Notes under the pieces: generated by a model
The model's input: the letters and a program-made list of their open reading frames with translations, nothing else
Databases searched by the model: none
What the model was told of the DNA's origin: nothing
Shown here: positions 46,163-57,600 of the stretch, piece after piece
Layout of the letters: every line of letters starts with the position of its first letter
Numbering within the stretch: the stretch's first letter is position 1
Origin: Streptomyces sp. ML-6
GTDB lineage: Bacteria; Actinomycetota; Actinomycetes; Streptomycetales; Streptomycetaceae
Assembly (NCBI RefSeq): GCF_030116705.1
Contig: NZ_JAOTIK010000001.1
Span: forward strand, 5,050,501-5,114,500
Direction: 5' to 3'
Length of the DNA: 64,000 nt
Made by a program: the position numbers and the translations under genes

Positions 46163-46753
46163 TCAGACGGTCGTGACGACCTCGTCGTAGGAGAGGCGCG
46201 GCAGGCGCGGGAACCAGGCGTCCTCGCCGGGCTTGCCGATGTTGACGACCATCAGCACGTTGTGGTCGTCGTCCAGGAACTCCTTCTGGATGCCCGCGGC
46301 GTCGAGGCCGGTCATCGGGCCCGCGGCCAGGCCGGCGGCGCGGATGCCGATGATGAAGTACGCGGCCTGGAGCGCGGCGTTCAGCGTGGCGGCCGACTCG
46401 CGGACCGGGCGCTCGGAGAAGAACGCGTCCTTGGCCTGCGGGAAGTGCGGCAGCAGCGCCGGGAGCTCCTCGTGGAACTCGTTGTCGGCGGCGAGGATCG
46501 CGACCAGCGGGGCGGTCGAGGTCTTGGCCTGGTTGCCCTCGGCCATGTGCTTCACCAGGCGGGCGCGGGCCTCGTCGGAGCGGACCAGGACGACGCGCAG
46601 CGGCGACTGGTTGAAGGCGGTGGGGCCGTACTTGACCAGGTCGTAGATCGCCTGAATCTGCTCTTCGCCGACGGGCTCGTCGGTGAAGGTGTTGGCGGTG
46701 CGGGCCTCGCGGAAGAGGAGATCCTGGGCGGCGGGGTCAAGGGTGAGGGACAT
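46163..46753 (-). CDS. Nitroreductase family, malonic semialdehyde reductase (RutE)-like
   Basis: 196 residues. A small FMN enzyme of the RutE/NfnB type. It has the FMN-contact start ARTANTFTDEPVGEEQIQAIYDLVKYGPTAFNQSPLRVVLVRS and the late GIRAAGLAAGPMTGLDAAGIQKEFL...VLMVVNIGKP. The annotated role in relatives is reducing malonic semialdehyde to 3-hydroxypropionate; other members are general nitro/enal reductases, so the function is tentative. The start ATG 46753 has GGAAGG. It lies just beyond the DUF4245/terminator region and 248 bp from xseB, not in an obvious operon. Confidence 0.85.
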   Translation of the reverse strand: MSLTLDPAAQDLLFREARTANTFTDEPVGEEQIQAIYDLVKYGPTAFNQSPLRVVLVRSDEARARLVKHMAEGNQAKTSTAPLVAILAADNEFHEELPALLPHFPQAKDAFFSERPVRESAATLNAALQAAYFIIGIRAAGLAAGPMTGLDAAGIQKEFLDDDHNVLMVVNIGKPGEDAWFPRLPRLSYDEVVTTV

Positions 46754-47001
46754 CGTGCGTATTACCTTCCGGGCGTACACGGGATCGAGCAACGAGGAAC
46801 ACCGTACGGGAGAAGTAGGTTAACTTTCAACTAAAGCGGTGGGGGAGTGACCCGTTGCACAGAGTGCGCCTCGGTCCGCCCGTCCCGCCCGTCCGCCCTT
46901 CTTGCTCCTGGCCCGCCCACGTCCGGTCCGGCCTGCCCTCCTCGTTTCCGCCCGCCTCGTTCCTTCCGACCCTGTTTACGTCCGCCCTGTGTCCGCCCGG
47001 T

Positions 47002-47262
47002 TCAGCCGGCGTCGGCCCTCGCGTCGGCGTCCTCGGGGGCGGCCGGTCCCGCCAGGGCCTCGTCCAGCCGGGCGCGCGCGCCCTCCAGCCAGTGCCGGCA
47101 CACCTTCGCCAGCTCCTCGCCCCGCTCCCACAGCGCGAGGGACTCCTCGAGCGTCGTGCCGCCCGCCTCCAGGCGGCGCACCACCTCGATCAGCTCGTCG
47201 CGGGCCTGCTCGTAGCCGAGCGTGTCCGCGGCATCGGCCGTTGCGGTCGTTTCGTCCGTCAT
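47002..47262 (-). CDS. xseB: Exodeoxyribonuclease VII small subunit
   Basis: 86 residues from ATG 47262 (a GTG at 47271 is possible). The XseB signature [55 protein letters not shown] is complete. Small helical subunit that multiplies on XseA to form ExoVII, a processive single-strand exonuclease for repair. The open reading frame is short and falls 136 bp below xseA on the same strand. Confidence 0.93.
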   Translation of the reverse strand: MTDETTATADAADTLGYEQARDELIEVVRRLEAGGTTLEESLALWERGEELAKVCRHWLEGARARLDEALAGPAAPEDADARADAG

Positions 47263-47398
47263 GTGTTCCACCCTGTTCTCCGGCCCGTCAGGGGCCTGGT
47301 TCTCCGGCCCGTCAGGGGCCTGTGGCCTCGTCCGTCCCTGCCTTCGGGCGCGCGCGTGGGCGCGGCCCCGAACCCGTGCGCACCGGCGCCGGGCCCGC

Positions 47399-48610
47399 TC
47401 ACTCGTCCACCCGGACGGCGAACTCGCCCCCCGACACCCGGGCCCGCAGCACCTCGCCCGGCTTCCCCGCGTCCTCGGGGGAGCGCACGACCTGGCCGTC
47501 GGCCCGTTGCAGCACCGCGTATCCGCGCTCCAGTGTCGCCGCCGGTGACAGCGCGACGACCCGCGCCCGGGTGTGCGCGAGCTCCGAATCCGCCCGGTCC
47601 AGCAGATGCCCCAGCACCCGTCTGCTCCGGCCGGTCAGCGCGTCGATCTCCGCGGCGCGCTCGTCCACCATCCGGTGGGGGCGCTCCATCGAGGGCCGGG
47701 CCAGGGCGTGCGCGAGACCGCGCTCCTCCCGGTCCAGCAGCCCCCGTACCATCCGCAGCGCGCGGTCGCGCAGCTGCCGCACCCGCTCCAGCTCCTCGCC
47801 CACGTCGGGCACGATCTTCTTGGCCGCGTCCGTCGGGGTGGAGGCGCGCAGGTCCGCGACCAGGTCGAGCAGCGGGGAGTCGGGTTCGTGGCCGATCGCC
47901 GACACCACCGGCGTACGGCACGCGGCCACCGTCCGGATCAGCTGCTCGTCCGAGAACGGCAGCAGGTCCTCCACGCTGCCGCCGCCCCGCGCCACGACGA
48001 TCACATCGACGGCCGGGAGGTCGTCCAGCTCCTTCACCGCCTGGACCACCTGGTTCACCGCGTGGACGCCCTGCACCGCCGTGTTGCGCACCTCGAAGCG
48101 GACCGCGGGCCACCGCCGCCGGGCGTTCTCCAGGACATCGCGCTCGGCGGCCGACGCCCGCCCACAGACCAGGCCGATCAGCTGCGGCAGGAACGGCAAC
48201 GGCTTCTTCCGGCCCGCCGCGAAGAGCCCCTCCGAGGCCAGCGACTTCTTCAGCTGTTCGAGCCGGACCAGCAGCTCGCCGATGCCGACCGGCCGGATCT
48301 CCGTGGCCCGCAAGGACAGCTGGCCGCGCGGCGCGTACCACTCGGGCTTGGCGAGGACGACGACCCGCGCGCCCTCCGTCACCACGTCGGCGATCCGGTC
48401 GAAGACCTGGCGGAAGCACGTCACCCCCACCGAGATGTCCTGCGACGGGTCACGCAGCGTCAGGAACACCACCCCGGCGCCCGGCCGGCGCGACAGCTGG
48501 GTGATCTGCCCCTCCACCCAGACCGCTCCGAGCCGGTCGATCCAGCCGCCGATGAGCCGCGACACTTCACCGACGGGCAGCGGAGCTTCCGCGGACGTTT
48601 GGAGAGCCAT
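47399..48610 (-). CDS. xseA: Exodeoxyribonuclease VII large subunit
   Basis: 403 residues. N-terminal OB-fold ([43 protein letters not shown]) followed by the catalytic ExoVII domain with [29 protein letters not shown], the conserved acidic block [59 protein letters not shown], and a helical coiled tail. Actinobacterial ExoVII digests ssDNA from both ends. It is followed on the same strand by xseB. Start ATG 48610. Confidence 0.95.
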   Translation of the reverse strand: MALQTSAEAPLPVGEVSRLIGGWIDRLGAVWVEGQITQLSRRPGAGVVFLTLRDPSQDISVGVTCFRQVFDRIADVVTEGARVVVLAKPEWYAPRGQLSLRATEIRPVGIGELLVRLEQLKKSLASEGLFAAGRKKPLPFLPQLIGLVCGRASAAERDVLENARRRWPAVRFEVRNTAVQGVHAVNQVVQAVKELDDLPAVDVIVVARGGGSVEDLLPFSDEQLIRTVAACRTPVVSAIGHEPDSPLLDLVADLRASTPTDAAKKIVPDVGEELERVRQLRDRALRMVRGLLDREERGLAHALARPSMERPHRMVDERAAEIDALTGRSRRVLGHLLDRADSELAHTRARVVALSPAATLERGYAVLQRADGQVVRSPEDAGKPGEVLRARVSGGEFAVRVDE

Positions 48611-48726
48611 GCGGCGAGCGTATCCGCCCCCACCGACAATCGGGCGGCTACGACGACGGCCGCCACGGCCCCGCTTCCGGCAACCCTGTTCCCGGACCGG
48701 CCGGGTGCCCTTCGGCCGCCCCGCCG

Positions 48727-48850
48727 CCGCGCGAAGAGTCAGTCCCGCAGGGCCGCGCGAAGGACCCCTCGGGCCGCGCGAAGAGTCCCGCAGGGCCGCG
48801 CGGAGGACCCCTCAGGTCGCGCGAAGGACTCCTCAGGCCGCGCGGCGTCC
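48727..48850. repeat. Five to six degenerate copies of a 22-bp GC-rich repeat
   Basis: Units resembling ccgcgcgaaggacccctcagg repeat from 48727 to 48850, running into the stop codon region of the permease gene (its last codons are read from the rightmost copy). Copies differ at a few positions. Function unknown; likely slippage-derived spacer or repeated terminator-like sequence. Confidence 0.75.
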
Positions 48851-50320
48851 CCACTGCACCGCCAGTACCACCAGCCCCACCCCGAACCAGCACACCCCCA
48901 CCACCTGCGCGCTCGCCGTCGCCTCCACGATGACCGCGATCAGCACCCCCGCGCCCACCACCGGCACCAGCACGTGCCGCCACCAGCTCGGCGGCCCCTC
49001 CATCCGGCGCACGGCGAACCAGCCGACCACCGACGCGTGCAGCAGCACGAACGCCGTCAGGGCGCCGATGTCGACGACCGACACCAGATGATCGAGACCG
49101 TCGTCCCGCCGGGCCGCCCACACCGCGGCGACCAGCGTCACCGTCGCGGCCAGCAGGATCGCGAACCGCGGCACCCCCGACGCCGGATCGACCCCGGCGA
49201 GCACCCGGGGCAGCCGCCGTTCCCTGGCCATCGCGAAGAGCAGCCGCCCCGCGGCGGCCTGCCCGGCCAGCGCCGCGAAGGCCGCGCCGATCGCCTTGCT
49301 GAGCGCCACCAGATCGTGCAGCCAGCTCCCGACCGCCGCGTCCACCGTGTCGTAGAACGCCGACCCCTGCGCGGCCGGATCGGCGGCCAGCTCCGCCGAC
49401 GTCATCGGCTCCAGCAGCGCCGCCAGATACGCCTGCGCCACGAACAGCGTGCCCGCGAGCACCAGGCAGAAGAGCACCGCCCGCGCCACCTTCTGCGAAC
49501 CCCCCGTCACCTCCTCCGCGAACGAGGCGATCGCGTCGAAGCCGAGATAGGACAGCACGGCCACCGAGACCGCCCCCACCACCGCCGCCGCGGAGAAGGC
49601 GGAATCCCCGGTGAGCGGGGTCAGCCAGCCGCGCTGCGCCCCGTCCCGCACGAGGACCACCACCGCCGACACCAGGAACACCAGCAGCACCACGATCTCC
49701 ATCGCCAGCACCGCGAAGCCGACCCGGGCGGCGGCCCGTACGCCCCAGAGGTTGAGCAGCGTGGTGACGACGACCGCGAGCGCCGTCCACACCCACCGCG
49801 AGACCGACGGGACGAGCGAGTTCAGCGCGATCCCGGAGAAGAGGTAGGCGACCGCCGGGATCAGCAGGTAGTCGAGCATCGCCATCCACCCGGCGATGAA
49901 CCCCGGCCCCTCCCCGAGCGCCTTGCGCGCGTAGGCGAAGACCGAGCCCGCCAGCGGCGCGACCCGCACCATCTGGGCGTAGCTGAATGCCGTGAACGCC
50001 ATCACCACGGTCGCCGCGACGTAGACCAGCGCGACCGCGCCGCCCGACTTCGCGTCGAGCGTGCCGAACACCCCGACGGGTGCCATCGGCGCGATGAAGA
50101 GGAGCCCGTAGACCACCAGGTCCCGGAAGCCGAGCGTCCGCCGCAGCCTGCCGCTCTCCTGATGCGCTCCCGCAGGGCCCCGAGCCTCCGTGCCCCCGCC
50201 GACGCCGTCGCCCCTGCCAGTACCCACGCCGTTGCCGTCGCCCCCGCCGGTACCCACGCCGTCCCTGCCACTGCTGCCACCGTTGCTGCCACTGCTGTCG
50301 CTGCTGCCGGTCTGCGACAT
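48833..50320 (-). CDS. APC-superfamily amino-acid/polyamine permease
   Basis: 495 residues with twelve membrane helices. The N-terminal 45 residues are Gly/Ser/Asp-rich ([30 protein letters not shown]), which is unusual. Then [30 protein letters not shown] (helix 1 with the GxG-type turn), [33 protein letters not shown] and [18 protein letters not shown] are classic APC/YfnA-type motifs. The family imports amino acids or amines with protons or by exchange; substrate unknown. The gene is divergent from ispH across about 83 bp. Confidence 0.9.
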   Translation of the reverse strand: MSQTGSSDSSGSNGGSSGRDGVGTGGGDGNGVGTGRGDGVGGGTEARGPAGAHQESGRLRRTLGFRDLVVYGLLFIAPMAPVGVFGTLDAKSGGAVALVYVAATVVMAFTAFSYAQMVRVAPLAGSVFAYARKALGEGPGFIAGWMAMLDYLLIPAVAYLFSGIALNSLVPSVSRWVWTALAVVVTTLLNLWGVRAAARVGFAVLAMEIVVLLVFLVSAVVVLVRDGAQRGWLTPLTGDSAFSAAAVVGAVSVAVLSYLGFDAIASFAEEVTGGSQKVARAVLFCLVLAGTLFVAQAYLAALLEPMTSAELAADPAAQGSAFYDTVDAAVGSWLHDLVALSKAIGAAFAALAGQAAAGRLLFAMARERRLPRVLAGVDPASGVPRFAILLAATVTLVAAVWAARRDDGLDHLVSVVDIGALTAFVLLHASVVGWFAVRRMEGPPSWWRHVLVPVVGAGVLIAVIVEATASAQVVGVCWFGVGLVVLAVQWGRRAA

Positions 50321-50403
50321 GAGCCCTCCGTTGTCCGCGTACGCATCAGTTTTGCGACAGTGCCGATCTTTTGCGCGTCCTGCTCGGCCTTACGATGGGA
50401 CGC

Positions 50404-51402
50404 ATGACTGCTACGACACCTCGCCGCGTCCTGCTCGCCGCTCCCCGTGGCTACTGCGCGGGCGTGGACCGTGCCGTGATCGCCGTGGAGAAAGCCCTGG
50501 AGCAGTACGGCTCCCCGGTCTACGTGCGCCACGAGATCGTCCACAACAAGTACGTCGTGCAGACCCTGGAGAAGAAGGGCGCGATCTTCGTCGAGGAGAC
50601 GGCGGAGGTCCCCGAGGGCTCGATCGTGATGTTCTCCGCGCACGGCGTCGCGCCGACCGTGCACCAGGAGGCGGCCGAGCGGAAGCTCGCCACGATCGAC
50701 GCGACCTGCCCCCTGGTCACCAAGGTCCACAAGGAAGCGGTCCGCTTCGCGCAGGAGGACTTCGACATCCTCCTCATCGGCCACGAGGGCCACGAGGAGG
50801 TCATCGGCACCTCCGGCGAGGCCCCCGACCACATCACCCTGGTCGACGGCCCCGAGGACGTCGCCGGTGTCGAGGTCCGCGACCCGTCGAAGGTCGTCTG
50901 GCTCTCCCAGACGACGCTCTCCGTCGACGAGACGATGGAGACGGTCGGCGCGCTCAAGGAGAAGTTCCCGCTCCTGATCTCGCCGCCCAGCGACGACATC
51001 TGCTACGCCACGCAGAACCGCCAGACCGCCGTGAAGCAGATGGGTGCGGACGCCGACCTCGTGATCGTCGTCGGCTCCAAGAACTCCTCCAACTCGGTCC
51101 GCCTGGTCGAGGTCGCCCTCGGCGCCGGGGCGAACGACGCCCACCTGGTCGACTTCGCCGACGAGATCGACGAGGCGTGGCTCGACGGCGTCTCCACGGT
51201 CGGCGTCACCTCCGGCGCGTCCGTGCCCGAGGTGCTGGTCGACGGGGTCCTGGAGTGGCTGTCCGCGCGCGGCTTCGAGGACGTGGAGATCGTGAAGGCG
51301 GCCGAGGAGTCGATCACGTTCTCGCTGCCCAAGGAGCTCCGCCGCGACCTGCGCGCCGAGGCCGCCGCACTCTCCGGGAAGCCCGCCCCCGCCGGGAAGT
51401 GA
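50404..51402 (+). CDS. ispH: 4-hydroxy-3-methylbut-2-enyl diphosphate reductase
   Basis: 332 residues. Last enzyme of the MEP pathway: converts HMBPP to IPP and DMAPP. The three [4Fe-4S] cysteines are C18 ([12 protein letters not shown]), C102 ([13 protein letters not shown]) and C200 ([11 protein letters not shown]), together with the catalytic acidic loop ([13 protein letters not shown]). It supplies building blocks for the cis-prenyltransferase and quinones. Start ATG 50404 (also 50395) follows GGGA; the APC permease lies opposite. Confidence 0.96.
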   Translation: MTATTPRRVLLAAPRGYCAGVDRAVIAVEKALEQYGSPVYVRHEIVHNKYVVQTLEKKGAIFVEETAEVPEGSIVMFSAHGVAPTVHQEAAERKLATIDATCPLVTKVHKEAVRFAQEDFDILLIGHEGHEEVIGTSGEAPDHITLVDGPEDVAGVEVRDPSKVVWLSQTTLSVDETMETVGALKEKFPLLISPPSDDICYATQNRQTAVKQMGADADLVIVVGSKNSSNSVRLVEVALGAGANDAHLVDFADEIDEAWLDGVSTVGVTSGASVPEVLVDGVLEWLSARGFEDVEIVKAAEESITFSLPKELRRDLRAEAAALSGKPAPAGK

Positions 51403-51490
51403 GGAACTGCTCCGGCGCACCCCTCCTCCAGCGGACGAGTCCTCGCGTTCCGGGGAGTGCGCCGGGTCGGCTGCCCGTACCGTGGACCGC

Positions 51491-52228
51491 ATGCAGATCT
51501 TCGGCGTGGACATCGGCGGATCCGGGATCAAGGGTGCTCCCGTGGACCTGGACCGCGGGGAGCTGGCGCAGGAGCGCCACAAAGTACTGACGCCCCACCC
51601 GGCGACGCCCGAGGACGTGGCCGGGTGCGTGGCCGAGGTGGTCGGCCACTTCGACTGGTCGGGACCGGTCGGCATCACCTTCCCGGGCGTGGTCACCGGG
51701 GGCCGTACCCGTACCGCGGCCAATGTCGACAAGGGCTGGATCGACTTGGACGCCCGTGAACTGCTCGGCGACCGGCTGGGACAGCCCGTCACGATCCTGA
51801 ACGACGCCGACGCGGCGGGCATCGCCGAGATGACGTTCGGCGCGGGCCGCGCCCGCAAGGGGACGGTGATCGTGCTGACGCTCGGTACGGGAATCGGCAG
51901 CGCCCTGTTCATCGACGGCCGGCTCGTGCCCAACACCGAGCTGGGCCACCTGGAGCTGAACGGCCACGACGCGGAGAAGCGCGCCTCCACCAAGGCACGC
52001 GAGGACGAGGACCTGAGCTGGCACCGCTGGGCGCGCAGGCTGCAGAAGTACCTGGCCCATGTGGAGATGCTGTTCTCGCCCGAGCTCTTCATCATCGGCG
52101 GCGGGGTCAGCCGCAAGGCCGACAAGTTCCTGCCGCTGATCGAGAACGTACGGGCCGAGATGGTGCCGGCGCAGTTGCAGAACAACGCGGGCATCGTGGG
52201 CGCGGCGATGGCGGCCGCCGGCCACTGA
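51491..52228 (+). CDS. ppgK: Polyphosphate glucokinase
   Basis: 245 residues. ROK-type kinase that phosphorylates glucose with polyphosphate or ATP. Motifs: [17 protein letters not shown] (phosphate-1), [24 protein letters not shown], the adenine/phosphate [16 protein letters not shown] with [20 protein letters not shown], and [36 protein letters not shown]. The 90-bp gap after ispH is short and both run rightwards, so a small unit is possible. Start ATG 51491; GTG 51482 is an alternative. Ends at a bidirectional hairpin. Confidence 0.93.
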   Translation: MQIFGVDIGGSGIKGAPVDLDRGELAQERHKVLTPHPATPEDVAGCVAEVVGHFDWSGPVGITFPGVVTGGRTRTAANVDKGWIDLDARELLGDRLGQPVTILNDADAAGIAEMTFGAGRARKGTVIVLTLGTGIGSALFIDGRLVPNTELGHLELNGHDAEKRASTKAREDEDLSWHRWARRLQKYLAHVEMLFSPELFIIGGGVSRKADKFLPLIENVRAEMVPAQLQNNAGIVGAAMAAAGH

Positions 52229-52322
52229 CGGCGCGACGACCCCTCTTCCCGGGGGCCGCCGCTCCCGTCGTGGCGCCGCCGTACGGCCTCGGCGAGGGAC
52301 CGCCGACGTCACCCCGTCGTGC

Positions 52323-52359
52323 GACTGGCCCCGGCCCTTCCGAAGGGCCGGGGCCAGTC
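52323..52359. terminator. Terminator between ppgK and the DUF6542-type gene
   Basis: The arms 52323-52338 and 52344-52359 pair in a long stem (gactggccccggccct) with a short TCCGA-type loop. It sits between convergent genes and so is probably bidirectional. Confidence 0.75.
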
Positions 52360-52384
52360 ACACGACGAGCGGGTGCGGGGCCGG

Positions 52385-53029
52385 TCACCGCTGGGGACGA
52401 CGGGGCGTCTGCGCGGGCCGGGAGGCCGAGGGCCGGGCCGGGGCCTGCGGGGACCGCGCCGCCGCCTGGCCGGGCCGCGCGGTCTGGGCGGCGAGCAGCA
52501 GACGGCGCTGCCGCTGCCGCATCAGCCGTACCTTCCGCACGGTCGCGATGACACCGGCGACGAGGGTTCCGCCGTACAGCCACCCGGCCTGCACGGCGAG
52601 CGCCGTGACGACCGCCATGGTCCGCCCGCCGAAACCGCCCGTGCCACCGGCGATCGGGATGACGCCGACGGTGAACGCGATCGGCACGATGATCGGCGCG
52701 GTCACCAGGTCCGCGGGCCGCACCCACAGCGCCGTCAGCGCGCTGACCGGCAGGAACAGCGCCCCGAACACGGCTGCCGAACCGTCGAGGAGCAGCAGGT
52801 CGAGACAGCCCAGCCCGAGCATGGAGACGGCGGCGAAGAGTCCCGCGCCGATACCCGTCAGCCGCGGGTTGGGCAGCCTGCGCAACGCGAGCACGACGGG
52901 CGGCACCGGCCGGGACCGCCCCTCGGGCGCCCTGATCACCCGGTAGACGGTCGCGGTTTCCTCGATGGTGCCCTGCGGGGCCTGCTGGGCCTGCCTGCGC
53001 TGCGGGGGACGTGTCCTGTGCTGCTCCAC
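52385..53029 (-). CDS. DUF6542-type membrane protein
   Basis: 214 residues, GTG start 53029. A cytoplasmic head with a Q/R-rich start and VIRAPEGRSRPVPPVVLALRRLPNPRLTGIGAGLFAAVSMLGLGCLDLLLL, then four to five membrane helices (SAAVFGALFLPVSALTALWV, LVTAPIIVPIAFTVGVIPIAGG, MAVVTALAVQAGWLYGGTLVAGVIATV) and a basic proline/alanine tail. The family is a Streptomyces membrane protein found between ppgK and ychF, as I recall. Function unknown. Confidence 0.75.
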   Translation of the reverse strand: MEQHRTRPPQRRQAQQAPQGTIEETATVYRVIRAPEGRSRPVPPVVLALRRLPNPRLTGIGAGLFAAVSMLGLGCLDLLLLDGSAAVFGALFLPVSALTALWVRPADLVTAPIIVPIAFTVGVIPIAGGTGGFGGRTMAVVTALAVQAGWLYGGTLVAGVIATVRKVRLMRQRQRRLLLAAQTARPGQAAARSPQAPARPSASRPAQTPRRPQR

Positions 53030-53339
53030 CGGGACAACGTAGGTCGCCGGGCGGGAGGAAGCGGGTGCGGGACACGCGCTTTGGGCGACCTAGGCGATGA
53101 GTTCGATGCCACACGGCCGAACGGGAACCGCCCGCCCGCTCATCCGTACCGCCCCGGGACTCCCCCTGCCTCCCTTTACCTCCCTCTTGCTTCCCTCCTC
53201 GCTTCCCCCTGCTTCTCGCCCGGGCCGGACCCGTGGTTGCCCGCTCGCCCTCGCCCGTAAACTGAAGAATCGGCCCACCGGGTCCGCAACCGCTCCACCC
53301 ACCACCTCCTCACTCCTCACTCCTCAGGAAGTCGCCAAC
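53030..53339 (+). promoter_or_regulatory. ychF upstream region with a 60-bp pyrimidine-rich tract
   Basis: 310 bp before ychF. 53161-53220 is almost entirely C and T (tccccctgcctccctttacc and onward), a clear polypyrimidine tract that could form unusual DNA structure. No hairpin or known element found. The ribosome site AGGAAG lies at 53326-53331, eight bases before GTG 53340. Confidence 0.45.
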
Positions 53340-54428
<1,089 letters not shown>

Positions 54429-54474
54429 TCATGCGCATACTCCACGCTAGGAGTTGAGTCGAACGTGCACGTCA

Positions 54475-54508
54475 GAAGGGGTCGGGCTCTGTCGAGTCCG
54501 ACCCCTTC
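54475..54508 (+). terminator. Terminator after ychF
   Basis: A 15-bp stem with one G-T pair (54475-54489 with 54494-54508; outer part gaaggggtcgg) and a tgtc loop. It begins 47 nt after the ychF stop; a similar hairpin stands 49 nt beyond the duplicated site at 60702. Confidence 0.75.
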
Positions 54509-54620
54509 GGCGTCGCCGTGCTAGATGGGCGCTGGATGCTCTGACGCACGGTCGGCAATTAATCAGGTGTCGTAAACGATGGACCGGTGTCCCAGGTGAA
54601 CGATCCAGACCCCCAGTTGC

Positions 54621-57600
54621 TCAGGAGGCGGTCGTGGCGAGGGCCGCCGTGGAGGCGATCTGTTGGGCGAAGGTCGCCACCGCTGTCCTGTCCAGGTAGG
54701 GGAGGACCTTGACGAGGTGCTCCTCCCACTCCGGGCGGAAGTGGTACACGAGCAGGTATCGCCCGCGGGGAGTGGTCGGACGGAAAACGAACAGGGAGTC
54801 CACATCGGGTGCGGGGAAGACCACGGGGGCCAGGAATGCCTCCCGCTCGTCGGCGCCCGCAGGGAACTGACCCTGGGCGAGCAGCAGAGCCGGGTCTACC
54901 AGGCGTCCGGCCTCCTCGCACCAGAGGGTGATGTGGCCGCGGATCTCGCCGGTGGGCGTGATCGTCGGTTCGGCTGCCTGATCCGGGAGGTCGAGGGGCA
55001 CGCCGTCGATGGTCACCCGGAGCGAGGTGGGGATCATGCGGCATGTCAGACCCAGGGTGCGCGCCGCGGCGGTGACCGCCAGGGCGACGAAGGCGGGTGA
55101 GGGTGCCGTTCGCTCACCGAGATGGTAAGCGGTGGCTCCGAGCAGGGCGTATAGCGAACGCGCGTCCGCCGGTACCTTGCGGACCCAGGACAGGACGTTC
55201 TCCCAGGGAAGTGCGGAGAGCAGGTGCGTCTCTTTGCCCCCTGGCAGCCCAGGGGCGGAGCGAGGAGGCGCGTTCGTGACCGGCTGTTCCACGGGGTCGT
55301 CGTCCTCCTGCCCATCCATCGCCAGGAACTCGCGTGCGGTGACCGCGAGCGGCACATGGCCCTGCCCGGTCGCCTCGAACATGTCCAGGCTTTCGCGCAT
55401 GAGGGCGCGCGATTGTTCCGGGTCGCTGCCGGGGTGCCCGAGTGTGTGCCGGGTCCAGGCCAATACCGCGAATCGTTGCCGAACGTGGGCCAGTACGCCC
55501 GGTCCTGCTTCGGTGTGTGCTTTGAGCAGGGCCTCGGCCCGTTCGAGCAGAGACTGGGCGGCGTTCAAAATCCAGACGTCGGTGAGCACCCCCTCATCGT
55601 CCCGCCCGAGGCTGCCGACGATTACGGCGTGAGCCATGTCCACCATCTGGTCCGCGTGATGACGCATGATCGTCACAGCTGTGCGTTCCGTGGGCTCTGG
55701 GATACCCGCGGCGATGGCCAGGGCCTCCTCCAAGCGTCCCGTGGACGCCTTCACTATGGCGTCCAGGAACAGCAGCTCCGCGTTCGGCTCGTCATCGCGG
55801 CCGATGAGCCCCCGGGCCACGTCGATCGTCATCGCCGCGGCGTCCCAGTTCTTGATCCACACAAGTGCCTGAGCCTGTTCCAGCCGGACCTTTAACTCGA
55901 CCGGTGCGGCCACGTCCTCGCGCCTCAGTGCCGTTTCCAGCCTGAGGGCGGCGCGGGCCACATCGGCCAAACGGTCCGTCGCCACGGCCGCGCGCATGTC
56001 GGTGGAGTGGGCCAGAAGCAGGTGCACCACCCCGTCGGGGCTGAGCGTGTCCATGCCTTCCAGTAGGGTCCAGGCGGTCTGTGCCGCCTCTGAAGCCTCG
56101 TCGAACCTCTGCTGATTCTGCAGGCACTGGGCCAGTGTGGTGGTCGTCGCCGCTCTCCGGTATACGGCGTCGTCCATCGCGGCATCGTCGAATTCGTCCA
56201 CGACGGCCAAAGCCTCGCGCAGCAGGCCCTCACTGCGTGCCAGGTCACCGTGCACATTGGAGATGGCCCCCGCGACGTTGGCCAGCAATGCGACGGTACT
56301 GCCGTCCACACGGCCGCCCTCGCGCACACGGTGTGCCACATGCACCGCGTGCTCGATGAGCGTCGCGGCTTCGGACCACTGGTTCTGCTTCTGGCAGGCG
56401 ACCAGCCGTGTCACCAGCTCGTACTGGAAACGTCCGTACATCGACTGGACGGCCTCGCCGTCCATCAGCGCCCGGACGACCGCCTGGACGATCCGGTGAA
56501 TTGCCAGCATGCCGTCCTGGGGGGATACCAGGGAGAACCTGCGCAGTTCCGCCACGGCGCCGTACACGGCGGAACCGGTCGGCATGTCGAGTGCAGCTAG
56601 GTGCAGGGGGATGAAGTCCGGGGCGAGGAGGGCGCAGCGGGCGAGCAGTTCGGCGGCGAGCTGTTGTTCGGACCCTGCGGGTGAGCGCAGTGCGTGGGAC
56701 AGTACCCGTCCCACGCTGAGGGTCACCGCTGCCGTCAGAGTCACTCCCGCGAGGTAGTCGAAGGGAACGAAACCGGGGTTGTCGAGCAGGCGGGCCCGGC
56801 ATTCCGAGAGCTCCGCCAGATAGACGTCCACCGGGCATTCGGTCGCGGCGATGTAACCGGTGGCCTGGGCGATCCCGAGCGGGATGCGTTCCACCGCGTC
56901 GACCAGCGCGGACACTTCGGGCTCGGACACTCGGGGCAGCCGTTCCGCTGCCCAGCGGGTGGCCTCCTCCGTGGCCATCCGGCCCACGACCAGTCCGCCT
57001 TCCGCCGTAGCCCAGGCCGAGTCACGGGTGGTGACCAGCACGTGGGCGCCCTCGACGGGTAGGAGTCCCTGGAGCTGCTCCCGGTTCGCGACGTTGTCGT
57101 AGACCAACAGGAGCCTGGTGCCCAGGTGCCCGAGACGGCGGCCGACACGCTCGATGATCTCCGCCTCAGTGGCGGGCTCGGCCTCCTGCTGCTCCTCGGC
57201 CACCAACTGCCGGTACGAGGCAATCACGTCCTCCCGGGTATCGGACGGGATCCACCAGGCGAATTCGTACGCCTCCCGGTTCCGGTGGGCGTACAGGCGG
57301 GCGACGCTCGACTTGCCGATGCCGCCGAGCCCGGACACCACGACCCGTGTCGTCCCGGTGCCGGGCTCCTGGTCGAACAGCTTTTTCAGCGCGTCCAGTT
57401 CCTCGGTCCGCCCGCGCAGACCGGTGGCTGAGGGGACGCCCCGGAACAGGGTGCGGCGGGGACCCTGAGAAGCGTCCGTCCTGTGCCCGGGCGTGGTACG
57501 GCGCCCGCGCAGGAGCCCCGGGAGCTCGTCCAGCCGGACCGTGCGCCGGTCGATCCGCCGTTCCCCGGACCACTGGAACATCTTTACGAACAACGCGTCG

